From assembly GCA_964541085.1 (NCBI GenBank), contig CAZIPA010000021.1:1-31504 (forward strand): a stretch of DNA of 31,504 nucleotides, written 5' to 3'. The translations under genes and the position numbers were made by a program. Shown here one piece after another: positions 6,551-14,766 of this stretch. Every line of letters starts with the position of its first letter. Within the stretch, counting starts at the first letter, position 1. The notes under the pieces were generated by a model. The model was not told the origin of the DNA and made no database searches. It was given only the letters and a program-made list of their open reading frames with translations. The DNA is from UBA4644 sp964541085. GTDB taxonomy: Bacteria; Bacillota; Clostridia; Oscillospirales; Butyricicoccaceae.

Positions 6551-7369
6551 TCAGTGCTCCAGCAGTTCCCGCAGTTCAGGGGTCAGCTCTTCGCCGTATT
6601 CGCTGATTTCATAAGCCTCCACATAGCGGATGCTCTCCGCGGCATCACCGAAGCGTTCCCGCAAAACGGCATCGTAATTCTGCCTGTGACGGGTGTACAT
6701 CCGACGGAAGCGTTCAGCCAGATCCTGTTCCTGCTGCGCCCGGGGCCAGCGGGTCTTTTCCATATGATCCGGCCAGCAAAGCCAGTCAAAATACTGGCTC
6801 ACATGGCAGGCGGCAGAGCGCCACACGGCCTCCAGACCCTCCTCATCCACCGGAACCAGCACATCCGGCTGGAGGGGATAGGGCTTTTGAAAGCTGTCAT
6901 GCCAGAAGAGCACCACGGGCATATGCCGCATACAGGGCGTATCCGGGCAGATGCAGGGCACGGTGAGCAGATAGGCAGCATCCTGCACCAGCTGGGCCGT
7001 GTTCCGATGGTCGGCATGATAGTCGTTCAGACGGTTGGTGATAATCAGATCGGGGTCATAGCGGCGAATGTAGCGGATGAGTTCTTCCCGAGCCTCCACC
7101 GTCACTGTCAGCCGTCCGTCGGGATAATCCAGCACATCATACTGTCCGCCAAAGCGCTCACCCGAGGCGGCGGCCTCCTGTCTGCGGCGCTGGGCCAGCG
7201 GCTGTCCTCCCTGCTCCACATCCCAGGTTCCGGCGCTGCCGTCGGTAACGGAAAGCAGACGCACCTCCCAGCCCTTTCGCTGAAGCTTGCTCAGCAGACC
7301 GCCCGCACTGGTATCCGCATCATCGGGATGTGCGCCGATGCTCAGCACACGCATGGGTTTTTCCTTCAT
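6551..7369 (-). CDS. PIG-L/LmbE-family zinc deacetylase
   Basis: A 272-residue protein of the LmbE/PIG-L superfamily, zinc enzymes that remove acetyl groups from N-acetylglucosamine conjugates (for example BshB in bacillithiol synthesis). The metal site is seen in AHPDDADTSAGG (13-24; His14, Asp17) and in HADH (118-121). The fifth position of the motif is Ala-Asp rather than the usual Glu. There is no signal peptide. Two starts are possible: 7369 (after AGGAGG, 9 nt) and 7354 (after AAGGA, 7 nt), which gives MRVLSIG; I chose the first. Neither bshA nor bshC lies nearby, so the substrate is open. Confidence 0.88.
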   Translation of the reverse strand: MKEKPMRVLSIGAHPDDADTSAGGLLSKLQRKGWEVRLLSVTDGSAGTWDVEQGGQPLAQRRRQEAAASGERFGGQYDVLDYPDGRLTVTVEAREELIRYIRRYDPDLIITNRLNDYHADHRNTAQLVQDAAYLLTVPCICPDTPCMRHMPVVLFWHDSFQKPYPLQPDVLVPVDEEGLEAVWRSAACHVSQYFDWLCWPDHMEKTRWPRAQQEQDLAERFRRMYTRHRQNYDAVLRERFGDAAESIRYVEAYEISEYGEELTPELRELLEH

Positions 7370-7402
7370 CTTCCGATTCCTCCTGTTCTTCCTTTTTTCT
7401 GC

Positions 7403-7431
7403 ATTATAGCAAATGCTCCGGCAAAACGCAA
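7403..7431 (-). promoter_or_regulatory. Promoter of the deacetylase gene
   Basis: Minus-strand TTGCGT (7426-7431), 17-bp spacer, perfect TATAAT (7403-7408). Confidence 0.65.
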
Positions 7432-7453
7432 CGGGCGAAGGCGGCTGCGGGAC

Positions 7454-7484
7454 GCATATTTTTTTCCTTTTTCCGGATACTATC
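7454..7484 (+). promoter_or_regulatory. Possible forespore (sigma-F/sigma-G) promoter of ypeB
   Basis: GCATA (7454-7458), 16-bp spacer, GGATACTATC (7475-7484), close to the forespore pattern GYATA-N16-GGNNANANT. No sigma-A promoter is apparent here. The start of transcription would fall close to the ribosome site, which lowers confidence. Confidence 0.35.
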
Positions 7485-7502
7485 GGAAAAGGAGGCGTTT
7501 TC

Positions 7503-8816
7503 ATGAAGCAAAGCATCTGGCGGCGGCTGGCCTGCTTCGGTCTGGCACTGTCCGCCCTTTTGTGCGTCAGCACGATCTGTTACGCAAGGCAGGCAGCTCG
7601 CTGCGCCCGCTATTTGCAGACCCGGAACGAAGGGCAGCTGGCGGCATTTACCCAACAGCTTTCCCGCATGGATACCGCACTGAAAAAGGTGGGCTATCTG
7701 CCGGAGGGCGCTCTGCGGCAGACACTGGCGGCGGATATCTGGAGCAGCAGTCAGCAGGCGGCTATGGCGCTGTCCTCGCTGCCTCTGAGCACCCAGCCCC
7801 GGGAGCGTCTGGAAAAATATCTGGCGCAGACGGGGGATTATGCCTATTATCTCCTGCGGGGCGGGACGGATGGCAGCCGTACCGGAGAGGAATGGGAGAC
7901 GCTGGGCTCGCTTTCGGCTCAGGCGGAGGCGATTTTGCGCAGTGCGGACAGCCTGACCCAGCAGGCGGATATCGGGGCCCTTTCCCTTTCGGTACTGGAG
8001 GCGCTTTCTTCTGAAGGAGAGGACGGACTTTCCGGGCAGCTGCGGCAGACGGATGAATCCCTGCCGGAATATGCGTCCCTGATCTATGACGGCCCCTATT
8101 CCGATCATGTGGCCCAGCGAACGCCGCTGGCGCTGGAGGGGCTGGCGCAATGTACTCCGGAGGAAACCCGGGCACGGGCGGCGGATGTGCTGGGGACGGC
8201 GGATGTGGAGCTGCTTTACACCTCTCAGGGACAGCTGCCCGGGGATTTTTACCGGAGCGGCACCCGGACGGTGTGCATTTCCCGGCAGGGCGGACTGCTT
8301 CTGACGCTGACGGATGTGCGGCAGATCGGCACGGCAGCGCTGGAACCTTCGGAGGCCGGAGAGATTGCCCTGGCCTATGTGCGTCAGCTGGGGCTTCCCC
8401 GGATGCAGCCCAGCTATTCCCTCACGGAGGAAGGCGTGGTGACGGTGAATCTGGCCTGTGTCAGCGACGGGGTGATCTGCTATCCCGATCTGGTAAAGGT
8501 GGGCGTGGCGCTGGACGACGGCTCGGTGGTGCGGTTTGAAGGGCTGGGCTACGCCATGAATCATCACAGCCGCAATGCGCCTTCCCCTTCCCTTTCCTCC
8601 GAGGATGCCCGGGCCGCAATCGCGCCGGGGCTGAAGCTCAGTGCGGAGCGGCTGGTGTATATTCCCTCCTCCGGCTATGGAGAGGTGCTGTGCCGGGAAC
8701 TGATTTGTTTAACTCCGGAGGGGACACACATTATTTATGATGTGAACGCTCACACCGGCCAGATGGAAAATCTGCTGCTGCTGGTGGAGACGGAAAACGG
8801 CATTTTGGCAAGGTGA
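7503..8816 (+). CDS. ypeB: Spore germination protein YpeB
   Basis: A 437-residue protein of the YpeB family, which in Bacillus is needed to place and stabilise the cortex-lytic enzyme SleB in the spore. One N-terminal membrane segment (about 8-28) anchors it. The middle holds the family motif PEYASLIYDGPYSDH (188-202), and the C-terminal half (about 235-437) holds PepSY-like repeats. Length matches the family (about 450). The start at 7503 follows AAAAGGAGG by 7 nt. Unlike in Bacillus, no sleB gene precedes it: the upstream gene is the divergent deacetylase. The following gene (8883) has its own promoter. Confidence 0.93.
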   Translation: MKQSIWRRLACFGLALSALLCVSTICYARQAARCARYLQTRNEGQLAAFTQQLSRMDTALKKVGYLPEGALRQTLAADIWSSSQQAAMALSSLPLSTQPRERLEKYLAQTGDYAYYLLRGGTDGSRTGEEWETLGSLSAQAEAILRSADSLTQQADIGALSLSVLEALSSEGEDGLSGQLRQTDESLPEYASLIYDGPYSDHVAQRTPLALEGLAQCTPEETRARAADVLGTADVELLYTSQGQLPGDFYRSGTRTVCISRQGGLLLTLTDVRQIGTAALEPSEAGEIALAYVRQLGLPRMQPSYSLTEEGVVTVNLACVSDGVICYPDLVKVGVALDDGSVVRFEGLGYAMNHHSRNAPSPSLSSEDARAAIAPGLKLSAERLVYIPSSGYGEVLCRELICLTPEGTHIIYDVNAHTGQMENLLLLVETENGILAR

Positions 8817-8821
8817 AGCTC

Positions 8822-8849
8822 TTGACGCCCCCCCCAATTTGCGATAAAA
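8822..8849 (+). promoter_or_regulatory. Promoter of the 8883 gene
   Basis: TTGACG (8822-8827), 16-bp spacer that begins with a run of C, TAAAAT (8844-8849). Confidence 0.6.
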
Positions 8850-8882
8850 TAGAAATGAAGTATTTTCTGGGGAGGGCTCGTT

Positions 8883-10082
8883 ATGAAGCGTTGGATGTGG
8901 GTGCCGTTGGCGGCGTTGGTGTGTGTCCTGTGTCTGCTGCCTGTGTTTCGTCCGGCGACGGAGGATGTGCCTTCTGCCAGCATTCCTGCGGCTGTGCTGC
9001 CGGAGACGGCGGAGCTTCTGCCGGTGAGCGTTCCCCTTTCCGATGCTGTCCTGCCGGAAGATGCGGAAGAAGCCGCTTCTGATGTGCCGGGGACGCTGTA
9101 TGCTCTGCCGGAGGGGTATCGCTTCCGCAGCGGTGCGCTGTGGAAAGACGGCGTGGCTCATGCCTTCCGTCAGGGACAGGCCGGTGCGCCCCTTGCGGTG
9201 CAGCAGTTTTCCGCATCGCTGGAATGGCAGGGGCAGACCCTTTCCCTTGCCTTTGACTGGTGCCGGGCGGGAGACGGCAGTCCGCTGCTGCTCTGTCAGC
9301 CCGAGCTGGAAGCCCTTCGCTGCGCCGCTGAAAGCATCGACGGAAACACCGATACCGTGCTCTTTCAGCTGTTTGCGCCGGACGCACGGCTGGATGTGGC
9401 CTGCTATGCCCTGTGCCATCTGACGAAGAATACTGCGGAATGGCTGTTTCCGGCGGCGCTGGAGCCCTATGAGATTCTTTCGCTGGAGCTATCGCCCACG
9501 CTGGAGGGCTGCGTTTTTTCCACACTGGAAAATATATATTATTCTGACGGACAGCAGACTGTGGAGTTGACGGATTTCTGCGCGGGCACTTCTCCCACCG
9601 GACGCTGGATGGGAGAGGATCTTCTGCTGTTTTCCACGGAGGACGGCGACAGCGCCCACAGCTTTTGCCAGCGATACGCGCCGGACAGCGGCACAGTCAC
9701 GGATGTTTTTATGAATCTGCCCCGCTATGTCCAGCAGCGGCAGCCGGAGGGTCTGCGGTTTTTGCGCACCTGCGCCGTGAGCGTTTCGGGAACGCAGATG
9801 CAGGTGGTCTCCCTGTATGACGGGACAAAAAGCGATTTTTTCCTTTCCGGACAGGCGCTGCGTTCGGTGGATGAGCCGGTGGAAGGACTGCTTGCGCTTT
9901 TGTATGAGGACGGCAGCTTTGCACTGACAGATACCACAGGTGTACTTTTGCGGCAGGGAACCACCGGCATCGCGCCCACGCTGGCCTCCGGCTGGAGCGT
10001 GCAGGGCCGCACCCTGTGGCTGTTTCTGGAAAATGAAGGGGGCTGCTGGGTCCGTCAGCTGCCGCTGAATGAGCTGTATTGA
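8883..10082 (+). CDS. Unrecognised exported or membrane-anchored protein
   Basis: I do not recognise this 399-residue protein. It has an N-terminal hydrophobic segment (about 5-22) without a lipobox, then an acidic, Ala/Pro/Glu-rich linker (about 24-70), then a long region rich in beta-strand-like and Asp-Gly/Gly turns (such as YSDGQQ, LYDGTKS, LYEDGSF, TDTTGV). This is the look of a beta-propeller or similar repeat fold, though I cannot assign blades. The start follows GGGGAGGG by 6 nt. It lies 66 nt downstream of ypeB on the same strand but has a good promoter of its own, so a link to sporulation is only possible. It belongs to no lipoprotein family seen elsewhere in the window. Confidence 0.75.
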   Translation: MKRWMWVPLAALVCVLCLLPVFRPATEDVPSASIPAAVLPETAELLPVSVPLSDAVLPEDAEEAASDVPGTLYALPEGYRFRSGALWKDGVAHAFRQGQAGAPLAVQQFSASLEWQGQTLSLAFDWCRAGDGSPLLLCQPELEALRCAAESIDGNTDTVLFQLFAPDARLDVACYALCHLTKNTAEWLFPAALEPYEILSLELSPTLEGCVFSTLENIYYSDGQQTVELTDFCAGTSPTGRWMGEDLLLFSTEDGDSAHSFCQRYAPDSGTVTDVFMNLPRYVQQRQPEGLRFLRTCAVSVSGTQMQVVSLYDGTKSDFFLSGQALRSVDEPVEGLLALLYEDGSFALTDTTGVLLRQGTTGIAPTLASGWSVQGRTLWLFLENEGGCWVRQLPLNELY

Positions 10083-10100
10083 GAAATCTCCCCTTTTGCC

Positions 10101-10129
10101 TTTACAAACGGGCGGCGGCAGGGTATACT
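10101..10129 (+). promoter_or_regulatory. Promoter of rpe
   Basis: TTTACA (10101-10106), 17-bp spacer, TATACT (10124-10129), 38 nt before the ATG. Confidence 0.75.
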
Positions 10130-10166
10130 GAAGATACGATAATTTCTGACGAAAGAAGGATGCTTT

Positions 10167-10814
10167 ATGCCCATGCTGGCCCCCTCGATTCTGTCCGCTG
10201 ACTTTGCCAATCTCCAGCGGGATGTGGAAACGGTTTTGCAGGCCGGAGCCGACTGGCTCCATGTGGATGTGATGGACGGACATTTTGTGCCTAACATTTC
10301 CATCGGTGTTCCGGTGGTGAAAAGTCTGCGGAAGGCCACCGGAGGCTTTCTGGATGTGCATCTGATGATCTCTCAGCCGGAACGGTATCTGGATGCCTTT
10401 GCCAAAGCCGGGGCCGATCTGCTGAATATTCATGTGGAGGCCGAGGGCGATATGGCCGCCATGCTGAAGCATATTCACGAGCTGGGCTGCAAGGCTGCTC
10501 TGACCATCAAGCCCAACACCCCGGCGGAGGCGGTTTTCCCCTACCTTCCCCTGTGTGATATGGTGCTGGTAATGAGTGTGGAGCCCGGCTTTGGCGGGCA
10601 GAAATTCATGCCCTCCGCCCTGCCCAAGCTGGAGCTTTTGCGGCAGCAGCGGGAAAAAGAGGGCCTGTCCTTTTTGCTGGAGATCGACGGCGGCATCAAC
10701 CTGAGCAACGCTTCTCAGGCCATCTGCGCCGGTGCGGATGTGCTGGTGGCTGGCTCTGCCGTGTTCGGCGCATCGCCGGTGGAAGAGGCTGTCCGTGCCT
10801 TCAAAGCCCTGTAA
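10167..10814 (+). CDS. rpe: Ribulose-phosphate 3-epimerase
   Basis: A 215-residue TIM-barrel enzyme that interconverts D-ribulose 5-phosphate and D-xylulose 5-phosphate in the pentose phosphate pathway. Metal and catalytic residues are present: His32, Asp34 and Asp37 in HVDVMDGHFVPN, His65 in DVHLM, the flexible loop MSVEPGFGGQKF (136-147), and Asp174 in EIDGGI. Length is normal. AAGAAGGA precedes the ATG. It is a single-gene unit between its promoter and a UUCG-loop terminator; it is not joined to rsgA or prkC as it is in many Firmicutes. Confidence 0.97.
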   Translation: MPMLAPSILSADFANLQRDVETVLQAGADWLHVDVMDGHFVPNISIGVPVVKSLRKATGGFLDVHLMISQPERYLDAFAKAGADLLNIHVEAEGDMAAMLKHIHELGCKAALTIKPNTPAEAVFPYLPLCDMVLVMSVEPGFGGQKFMPSALPKLELLRQQREKEGLSFLLEIDGGINLSNASQAICAGADVLVAGSAVFGASPVEEAVRAFKAL

Positions 10815-10854
10815 AGGCCAAAGTTTGTGGCTTTCATCACAAGCCTGTTACACG

Positions 10855-10889
10855 GTGCACAGCTTCGGCTGTGCACTTTTTCTGTTTTC
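10855..10889 (+). terminator. rpe terminator
   Basis: Perfect 9-bp stem GTGCACAGC/GCTGTGCAC with a TTCG tetraloop (10864-10867), followed by TTTTTCTGTTTTC. Confidence 0.9.
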
Positions 10890-10945
10890 TCGCCACCGTT
10901 TTTGAGGATAGGAGAAAATTCTTTCTGAAATTGCCTGAAAAGTTG

Positions 10946-10974
10946 TTTACAAAATATGAACAGTCTGTTATAAT
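10946..10974 (+). promoter_or_regulatory. Promoter of the NhaC-type antiporter gene
   Basis: TTTACA (10946-10951), 17-bp spacer, perfect TATAAT (10969-10974). It is one of the strongest promoters in the window. Confidence 0.8.
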
Positions 10975-11008
10975 CTAAACATATTTTGAACAAAGGAGCG
11001 GATCCTCA

Positions 11009-12727
11009 GTGAAAACAAAACGCGCAAAGACAGCCTATCTGATCGCCGTTGCTGCGATCATTGTGCTGCTCATCGTCCTGGGACTGTCCTTTAAGGACAC
11101 CCCGAACCCCGTTCTGGAAATTGACGGCGAAATGGTTGAGACCAACACTCCTTTTGCTGCCACTTTCTGGTCTCTGCTTCCCCCCATTGTGGCCATTGTG
11201 CTGGCGCTGATCAGCAAAGAGGTGTATTCCTCTCTGTTCTTCGGATGTCTGGTGGGTGCGCTGCTCTACACCCAGTTCCACCCCTGGAATACGCTGGTCG
11301 AGCTGGTTGGCTCCAACTACGGTATCATCTCCGTTCTGGCCGACAGCTATGACATGGGTATCATCGTCTTCCTGGTGGTGCTTGGCATCATGGTGGACCT
11401 GATGAACAAGGCGGGCGGCTCCGAGGCTTTTGGCCGCTGGGCAAAGCATTCCGTCAAGACCCGCTGCGGCGCACAGCTGATGACCATGCTGCTGGGTGTT
11501 CTGATCTTCGTGGATGACTATTTCAACTGCCTGACCGTGGGTGCTGTTATGCGTCCCGTCACTGAGATCCACAAGATCTCCCGCGCCAAGCTGGCCTACA
11601 TCATCGACGCCACTGCGGCTCCCGTTTGTATGATCGCCCCCATCTCCTCCTGGGCTGCTGCCGTTTCCGGCTATGTCACCTCTCCCAATGTCAACGGCTT
11701 TGAAATGTTCATCAAGCAGATCCCCTACAATTATTACTGCCTGCTGACGCTGGTGATGATTATTGTCACCTCTCTGCTGAATCTGGACTATGGCCCCATG
11801 CTGAAGCATGAGTACAACGCCCAGGTCAAGGACGATCTGTTCACCACTGAAGAGCGTCCCTTTGAAGGCGCTGACGATTATGAGACCTCTGTGAAGGGCA
11901 AGTCCTCCGTGCTGGATCTGGTGCTGCCCGTGGTGGTTCTGATTATCGCCTGTATCATTGGCATGATCTATTCCGGCGGCTTCTTCGACGGCAACGACTT
12001 CATCTCCTCCTTCTCTGATGCGGATGCAGCCGTGGGTCTGTCCATCGGCGGTATGATCGGCCTGATCTTCACCTTCGTTTACTTCTGGATTCGCGGCTCC
12101 ATCGACTTTGAAAAGAGCTTTGAATCTGTGCCCAAGGGCTTCATTCAGATGATCGCCCCCATCCTGATCCTGACCTTCGCTTGGACGCTGTGCTCCTTCA
12201 CCCGCAACGCCATGTACTCTGCCGAGTTCGTCAAGGCGGCTATGGCCGGTGTTGGTGAGCTGAGAAACTTCCTGCCCGCCATCATCTTCATCGTGGGCTG
12301 CGCCATCGGCTTTGCCACCGGTACCTCCTGGGGCACCATCGGCATCATGGCCCCCATCGTGGTCGGCGTGTTCAATTATGATGTGGAGCCCGTGCTGTGC
12401 ACCATCGGTCTGGCTGCGGCCTGCGCCGGCGGCGTTATGGGCGACCACTGCTCTCCCATTTCCGATACCACCATCATGGCTTCTGCCGGTGCCCACTGCT
12501 TCCATCTGAATCATGTGTTCACCCAGCTGCCCTATGCCGTCACGGTGGCCATCGTGTCCTTCGTGTGCTTCATCATCGCCGGTCTGATCCAGAACTGGAT
12601 CATCTGCCTGGTGATTGCCATTGCTCTGATGATCGCCACGCTGCTGGTCATCAAGGCAGTTGTCTCCAAGACCCAGAAGGGCATCTTCGAGGAAATGGCT
12701 GCGGCCAGCAAGCAGCTGGAAAAGTAA
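11009..12727 (+). CDS. nhaC: NhaC-family Na+/H+ antiporter
   Basis: A 572-residue inner-membrane protein with roughly a dozen hydrophobic segments. The family marks are GTSWGTIGIMAPIVVG, the loop GDHCSPISDTTIMASAGAHC, and the VDDYFNCLTVG segment. It resembles the clostridial branch of the NhaC (ion transporter) superfamily, which exchanges Na+ for H+ or, in some members, an amino acid or malate/lactate; which of these applies cannot be told. The start is a GTG at 11009, 10 nt after AAGGAG. Its codon use is strongly biased towards C-ending codons (ATC, ACC, TCC), unlike its neighbours, and suggests high expression. That bias also creates a long, meaningless His/Asp-rich antisense frame. Confidence 0.9.
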   Translation: MKTKRAKTAYLIAVAAIIVLLIVLGLSFKDTPNPVLEIDGEMVETNTPFAATFWSLLPPIVAIVLALISKEVYSSLFFGCLVGALLYTQFHPWNTLVELVGSNYGIISVLADSYDMGIIVFLVVLGIMVDLMNKAGGSEAFGRWAKHSVKTRCGAQLMTMLLGVLIFVDDYFNCLTVGAVMRPVTEIHKISRAKLAYIIDATAAPVCMIAPISSWAAAVSGYVTSPNVNGFEMFIKQIPYNYYCLLTLVMIIVTSLLNLDYGPMLKHEYNAQVKDDLFTTEERPFEGADDYETSVKGKSSVLDLVLPVVVLIIACIIGMIYSGGFFDGNDFISSFSDADAAVGLSIGGMIGLIFTFVYFWIRGSIDFEKSFESVPKGFIQMIAPILILTFAWTLCSFTRNAMYSAEFVKAAMAGVGELRNFLPAIIFIVGCAIGFATGTSWGTIGIMAPIVVGVFNYDVEPVLCTIGLAAACAGGVMGDHCSPISDTTIMASAGAHCFHLNHVFTQLPYAVTVAIVSFVCFIIAGLIQNWIICLVIAIALMIATLLVIKAVVSKTQKGIFEEMAAASKQLEK

Positions 12728-12753
12728 GCCATATTCCCTTTCCGATCTTCTTT

Positions 12754-12786
12754 CCGGCACCCAGACGGGTGCCGGATTTTTGTTTT
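12754..12786 (+). terminator. nhaC terminator
   Basis: Perfect 9-bp stem CCGGCACCC/GGGTGCCGG with a 4-nt loop, followed by ATTTTTGTTTT. Confidence 0.9.
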
Positions 12787-12901
12787 CCGGAGTTTACACT
12801 TTTTTCACCCTGCATCAACGGCGGTTGAAGCTGGCTTGAGGTTCCGTTGCAGATTATTTTCTACACTGGAGAGGAAAGAAATCTCTTGAAGGAGCTGTTT
12901 T

Positions 12902-13489
12902 ATGACACAAAAAAACGAAAGCAGTCGGCGGATCGTTACCATTCCCAACGCGCTTTCGCTGTTCCGTCTGCTGCTGATCCCCCTTTTGATCTGGCTGTAC
13001 TGCGGCGAGCAGAATGACCGGATGACAGCGCTGGTGCTGCTGATTTCCGGAATCACGGATGCCTGTGACGGCTTTATCGCCCGGCGTTTTCACATGGTCA
13101 GCGATCTGGGCAAGATTCTGGATCCGGTGGCCGACAAGCTCACCCAGCTGGCCATGCTGTTTTGTCTGCTGACCCGTTTCCCCATTTTGCTGGTGCCCTT
13201 TGTGCTGCTGCTGGTGAAGGAGCTCACCACAGGCATTATGGGTCTGATTGTGATTCGCCGTACCGGCACGGTGCTCAGCGCCGACTGGCATGGAAAGCTG
13301 ACCACGCTGCTGCTCTATTCCACCATGCTGCTCCACCTGCTGTGGGGCAAAATCCCCGCCGGACTGTCCAACGGATTGGCGATGCTTTGTACTGGCGTGA
13401 TGCTGCTGTCCTTTGTGCTGTATTTCATCCGCAATGTACGGATGCTGCGCACCGGCAACCCGCACAAAGCCCCCAAAACTGCGGCGTAA
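12902..13489 (+). CDS. pgsA: CDP-diacylglycerol--glycerol-3-phosphate phosphatidyltransferase-like
   Basis: A 195-residue membrane protein of the CDP-alcohol phosphatidyltransferase family. The full catalytic signature D-x2-DG-x2-AR-x8-G-x3-D-x3-D is present (Asp53, Asp56, Gly57, Ala60, Arg61, Gly70, Asp74, Asp78). Several hydrophobic segments follow. The N-terminal IPNALSLFRLLLIPLL is typical of PgsA, which makes phosphatidylglycerol phosphate; a cardiolipin-synthase (CAP-type) activity cannot be excluded. The start follows AAGGAG. It stands alone, ended by a terminator at 13517. Confidence 0.87.
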   Translation: MTQKNESSRRIVTIPNALSLFRLLLIPLLIWLYCGEQNDRMTALVLLISGITDACDGFIARRFHMVSDLGKILDPVADKLTQLAMLFCLLTRFPILLVPFVLLLVKELTTGIMGLIVIRRTGTVLSADWHGKLTTLLLYSTMLLHLLWGKIPAGLSNGLAMLCTGVMLLSFVLYFIRNVRMLRTGNPHKAPKTAA

Positions 13490-13516
13490 CGCTGCTTTTA
13501 CCCTCTCTCCCCCTTG

Positions 13517-13555
13517 TACGGCATGATGTAACGCTGCGTCATGCCGTATTTTCTG
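13517..13555 (+). terminator. pgsA terminator
   Basis: Perfect 10-bp stem TACGGCATGA/TCATGCCGTA with a 12-nt loop, followed by TTTTCTG. Confidence 0.75.
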
Positions 13556-13570
13556 TCCGGAGATTTTTTC

Positions 13571-13599
13571 TTGTATGCCGGAGGAAAATGGGTTATAAT
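13571..13599 (+). promoter_or_regulatory. Promoter of the kinase-fusion gene
   Basis: TTGTAT (13571-13576), 17-bp spacer, perfect TATAAT (13594-13599). Confidence 0.65.
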
Positions 13600-13629
13600 G
13601 GGGAGAGACGGACAAGGGAGGATGAAAGC

Positions 13630-14694
13630 ATGGAACAAACGGTGCGGGACTATCTCACGGACACCATGGCGCGATATCCCCGGGCAGAGCTGGGGGATTT
13701 GTACAAGGCGCTGTTTCAGGGGGCCTTTGGCTGCGCCCACGCGGTGCAGGATGGGGAACAGGCCGAGGATTGGATTCTGCGGGAAGGCGCGGCGTTGGAG
13801 GAAACCGTCCTTCCGCTGGTGGAACCGCTGCCGGGAGAATACAGCCGAGTCTCTCTCCAATGGCTGAGGGAGGGTCTGTCTCCCCGGTCGCTGGCGCGGC
13901 TGTTTCAGCTTTCCGCCAGACCTGCGCCCCGGGGGACGGATGCTTTGGAAGAATCGCTGAAACTGCTGCCGGAGCTGGCCGGACAGGGTTTGCTGCCCTT
14001 TTCCGCAGAGGAAGCACAGGCGGCAGTTTCGGAATGGCGTTCTGCCGGGTTCCCCGCCTGTCATCATTCTGCCGCCTTTCGGGACGCCTATCGTCCCGCC
14101 TATCGGCTGATTCTCAAGGAATATGTTCCGCTGCTGCCGCTGTTTTCTGCCATTGACCGGAAGCTTGCACAGGCGGAACAGCCGGTGATTCTGGCGATGG
14201 ATGGGGGCAGTGCCGCCGGAAAAACCACGCTGGCACTGTTTTTGCAGCGGCATTATGGCTGTGCGGTGCTGCACATGGATGATTATTTTTTGCAGCCGGC
14301 GCAGCGCACGCCGGAGCGTCTGGCCCAGCCCGGGGGAAATGTGGATTATGAGCGATTTTTGCAGGAGGTTCTGCTGCCGCTGCGGCAGGGAAAGAGCGCC
14401 TTCGTCCGGGCCTATCACTGTCAGACGGACACGCTGCTACCGCCCCAGCCGGTCTCGCCCGGTGCGCTGTATCTGGTGGAGGGGGCCTATAGTATGCATC
14501 CGGCCCTGCGGGCGCATTATGACCTTTCCGTATTTCTGGAGGTCACGCCGGAGGTGCAGCGGGAGCGCATTTTGCGCCGCAATTCGCCCGAATTGCAGCA
14601 GCAGTTTTTCAGCCGGTGGATTCCGCTGGAGCAGCAGTATTTTGCAGCCTGTGATGTTCCGGCACAATGTACGCTGCGGCTCGGGCTGCGGTAA
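13630..14694 (+). CDS. Two-part protein: unknown N-terminal domain + uridine-kinase-like P-loop kinase
   Basis: A 354-residue cytoplasmic protein. Residues about 183-354 are a P-loop NTPase of the uridine kinase/phosphoribulokinase type: Walker A GGSAAGKTT (192-200), MDDYF (216-220) as the usual acidic catalytic motif, GNVDYERF (236-243), VEGAYS (283-288), and an Arg-rich lid RERILRRN. Residues 1-175 form a helical region I cannot assign, ending in HHSAAFRDAYRPAYRLI. Ordinary uridine kinases have about 210 residues and no such part. The start at 13630 follows AGGGAGG. The substrate may be a nucleoside or another small hydroxyl compound. It is a single-gene unit. Confidence 0.82.
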   Translation: MEQTVRDYLTDTMARYPRAELGDLYKALFQGAFGCAHAVQDGEQAEDWILREGAALEETVLPLVEPLPGEYSRVSLQWLREGLSPRSLARLFQLSARPAPRGTDALEESLKLLPELAGQGLLPFSAEEAQAAVSEWRSAGFPACHHSAAFRDAYRPAYRLILKEYVPLLPLFSAIDRKLAQAEQPVILAMDGGSAAGKTTLALFLQRHYGCAVLHMDDYFLQPAQRTPERLAQPGGNVDYERFLQEVLLPLRQGKSAFVRAYHCQTDTLLPPQPVSPGALYLVEGAYSMHPALRAHYDLSVFLEVTPEVQRERILRRNSPELQQQFFSRWIPLEQQYFAACDVPAQCTLRLGLR

Positions 14695-14706
14695 TCGGAC
14701 AAAAAA

Positions 14707-14756
14707 GAAGAGATGCAGCCCTGGCCGGCGCAGGTGTGCTGCATCTCTTTTGCATT
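14707..14756. terminator. Bidirectional terminator, kinase gene / lipoprotein cluster
   Basis: Perfect 12-bp stem AAGAGATGCAGC/GCTGCATCTCTT (14708-14719 with 14738-14749), with TTTTGCATTTT on the plus side and, on the minus side, CTTTTTT. It ends both the kinase unit and the LpC-LpB-LpA cluster. Confidence 0.9.
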
Positions 14757-14766
14757 TTCAGGGATT

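Noticed and set aside
7404..8567. Long antisense frame opposite ypeB
   Set aside because: It is rich in Gln, His and Arg as expected of an antisense shadow, with no ribosome site, and ypeB is clear on the other strand.
8827..8835. Run of C in the promoter spacer before 8883 as a phase-variation tract
   Set aside because: The run is only about eight bases and a single case; there is no evidence of length variation.
11006..12760. Long antisense frame (584 codons, rich in His, Asp, Gly) opposite the NhaC gene
   Set aside because: It mirrors the strong C-ending codon bias of nhaC; composition is unlike a real protein and it has no ribosome site.
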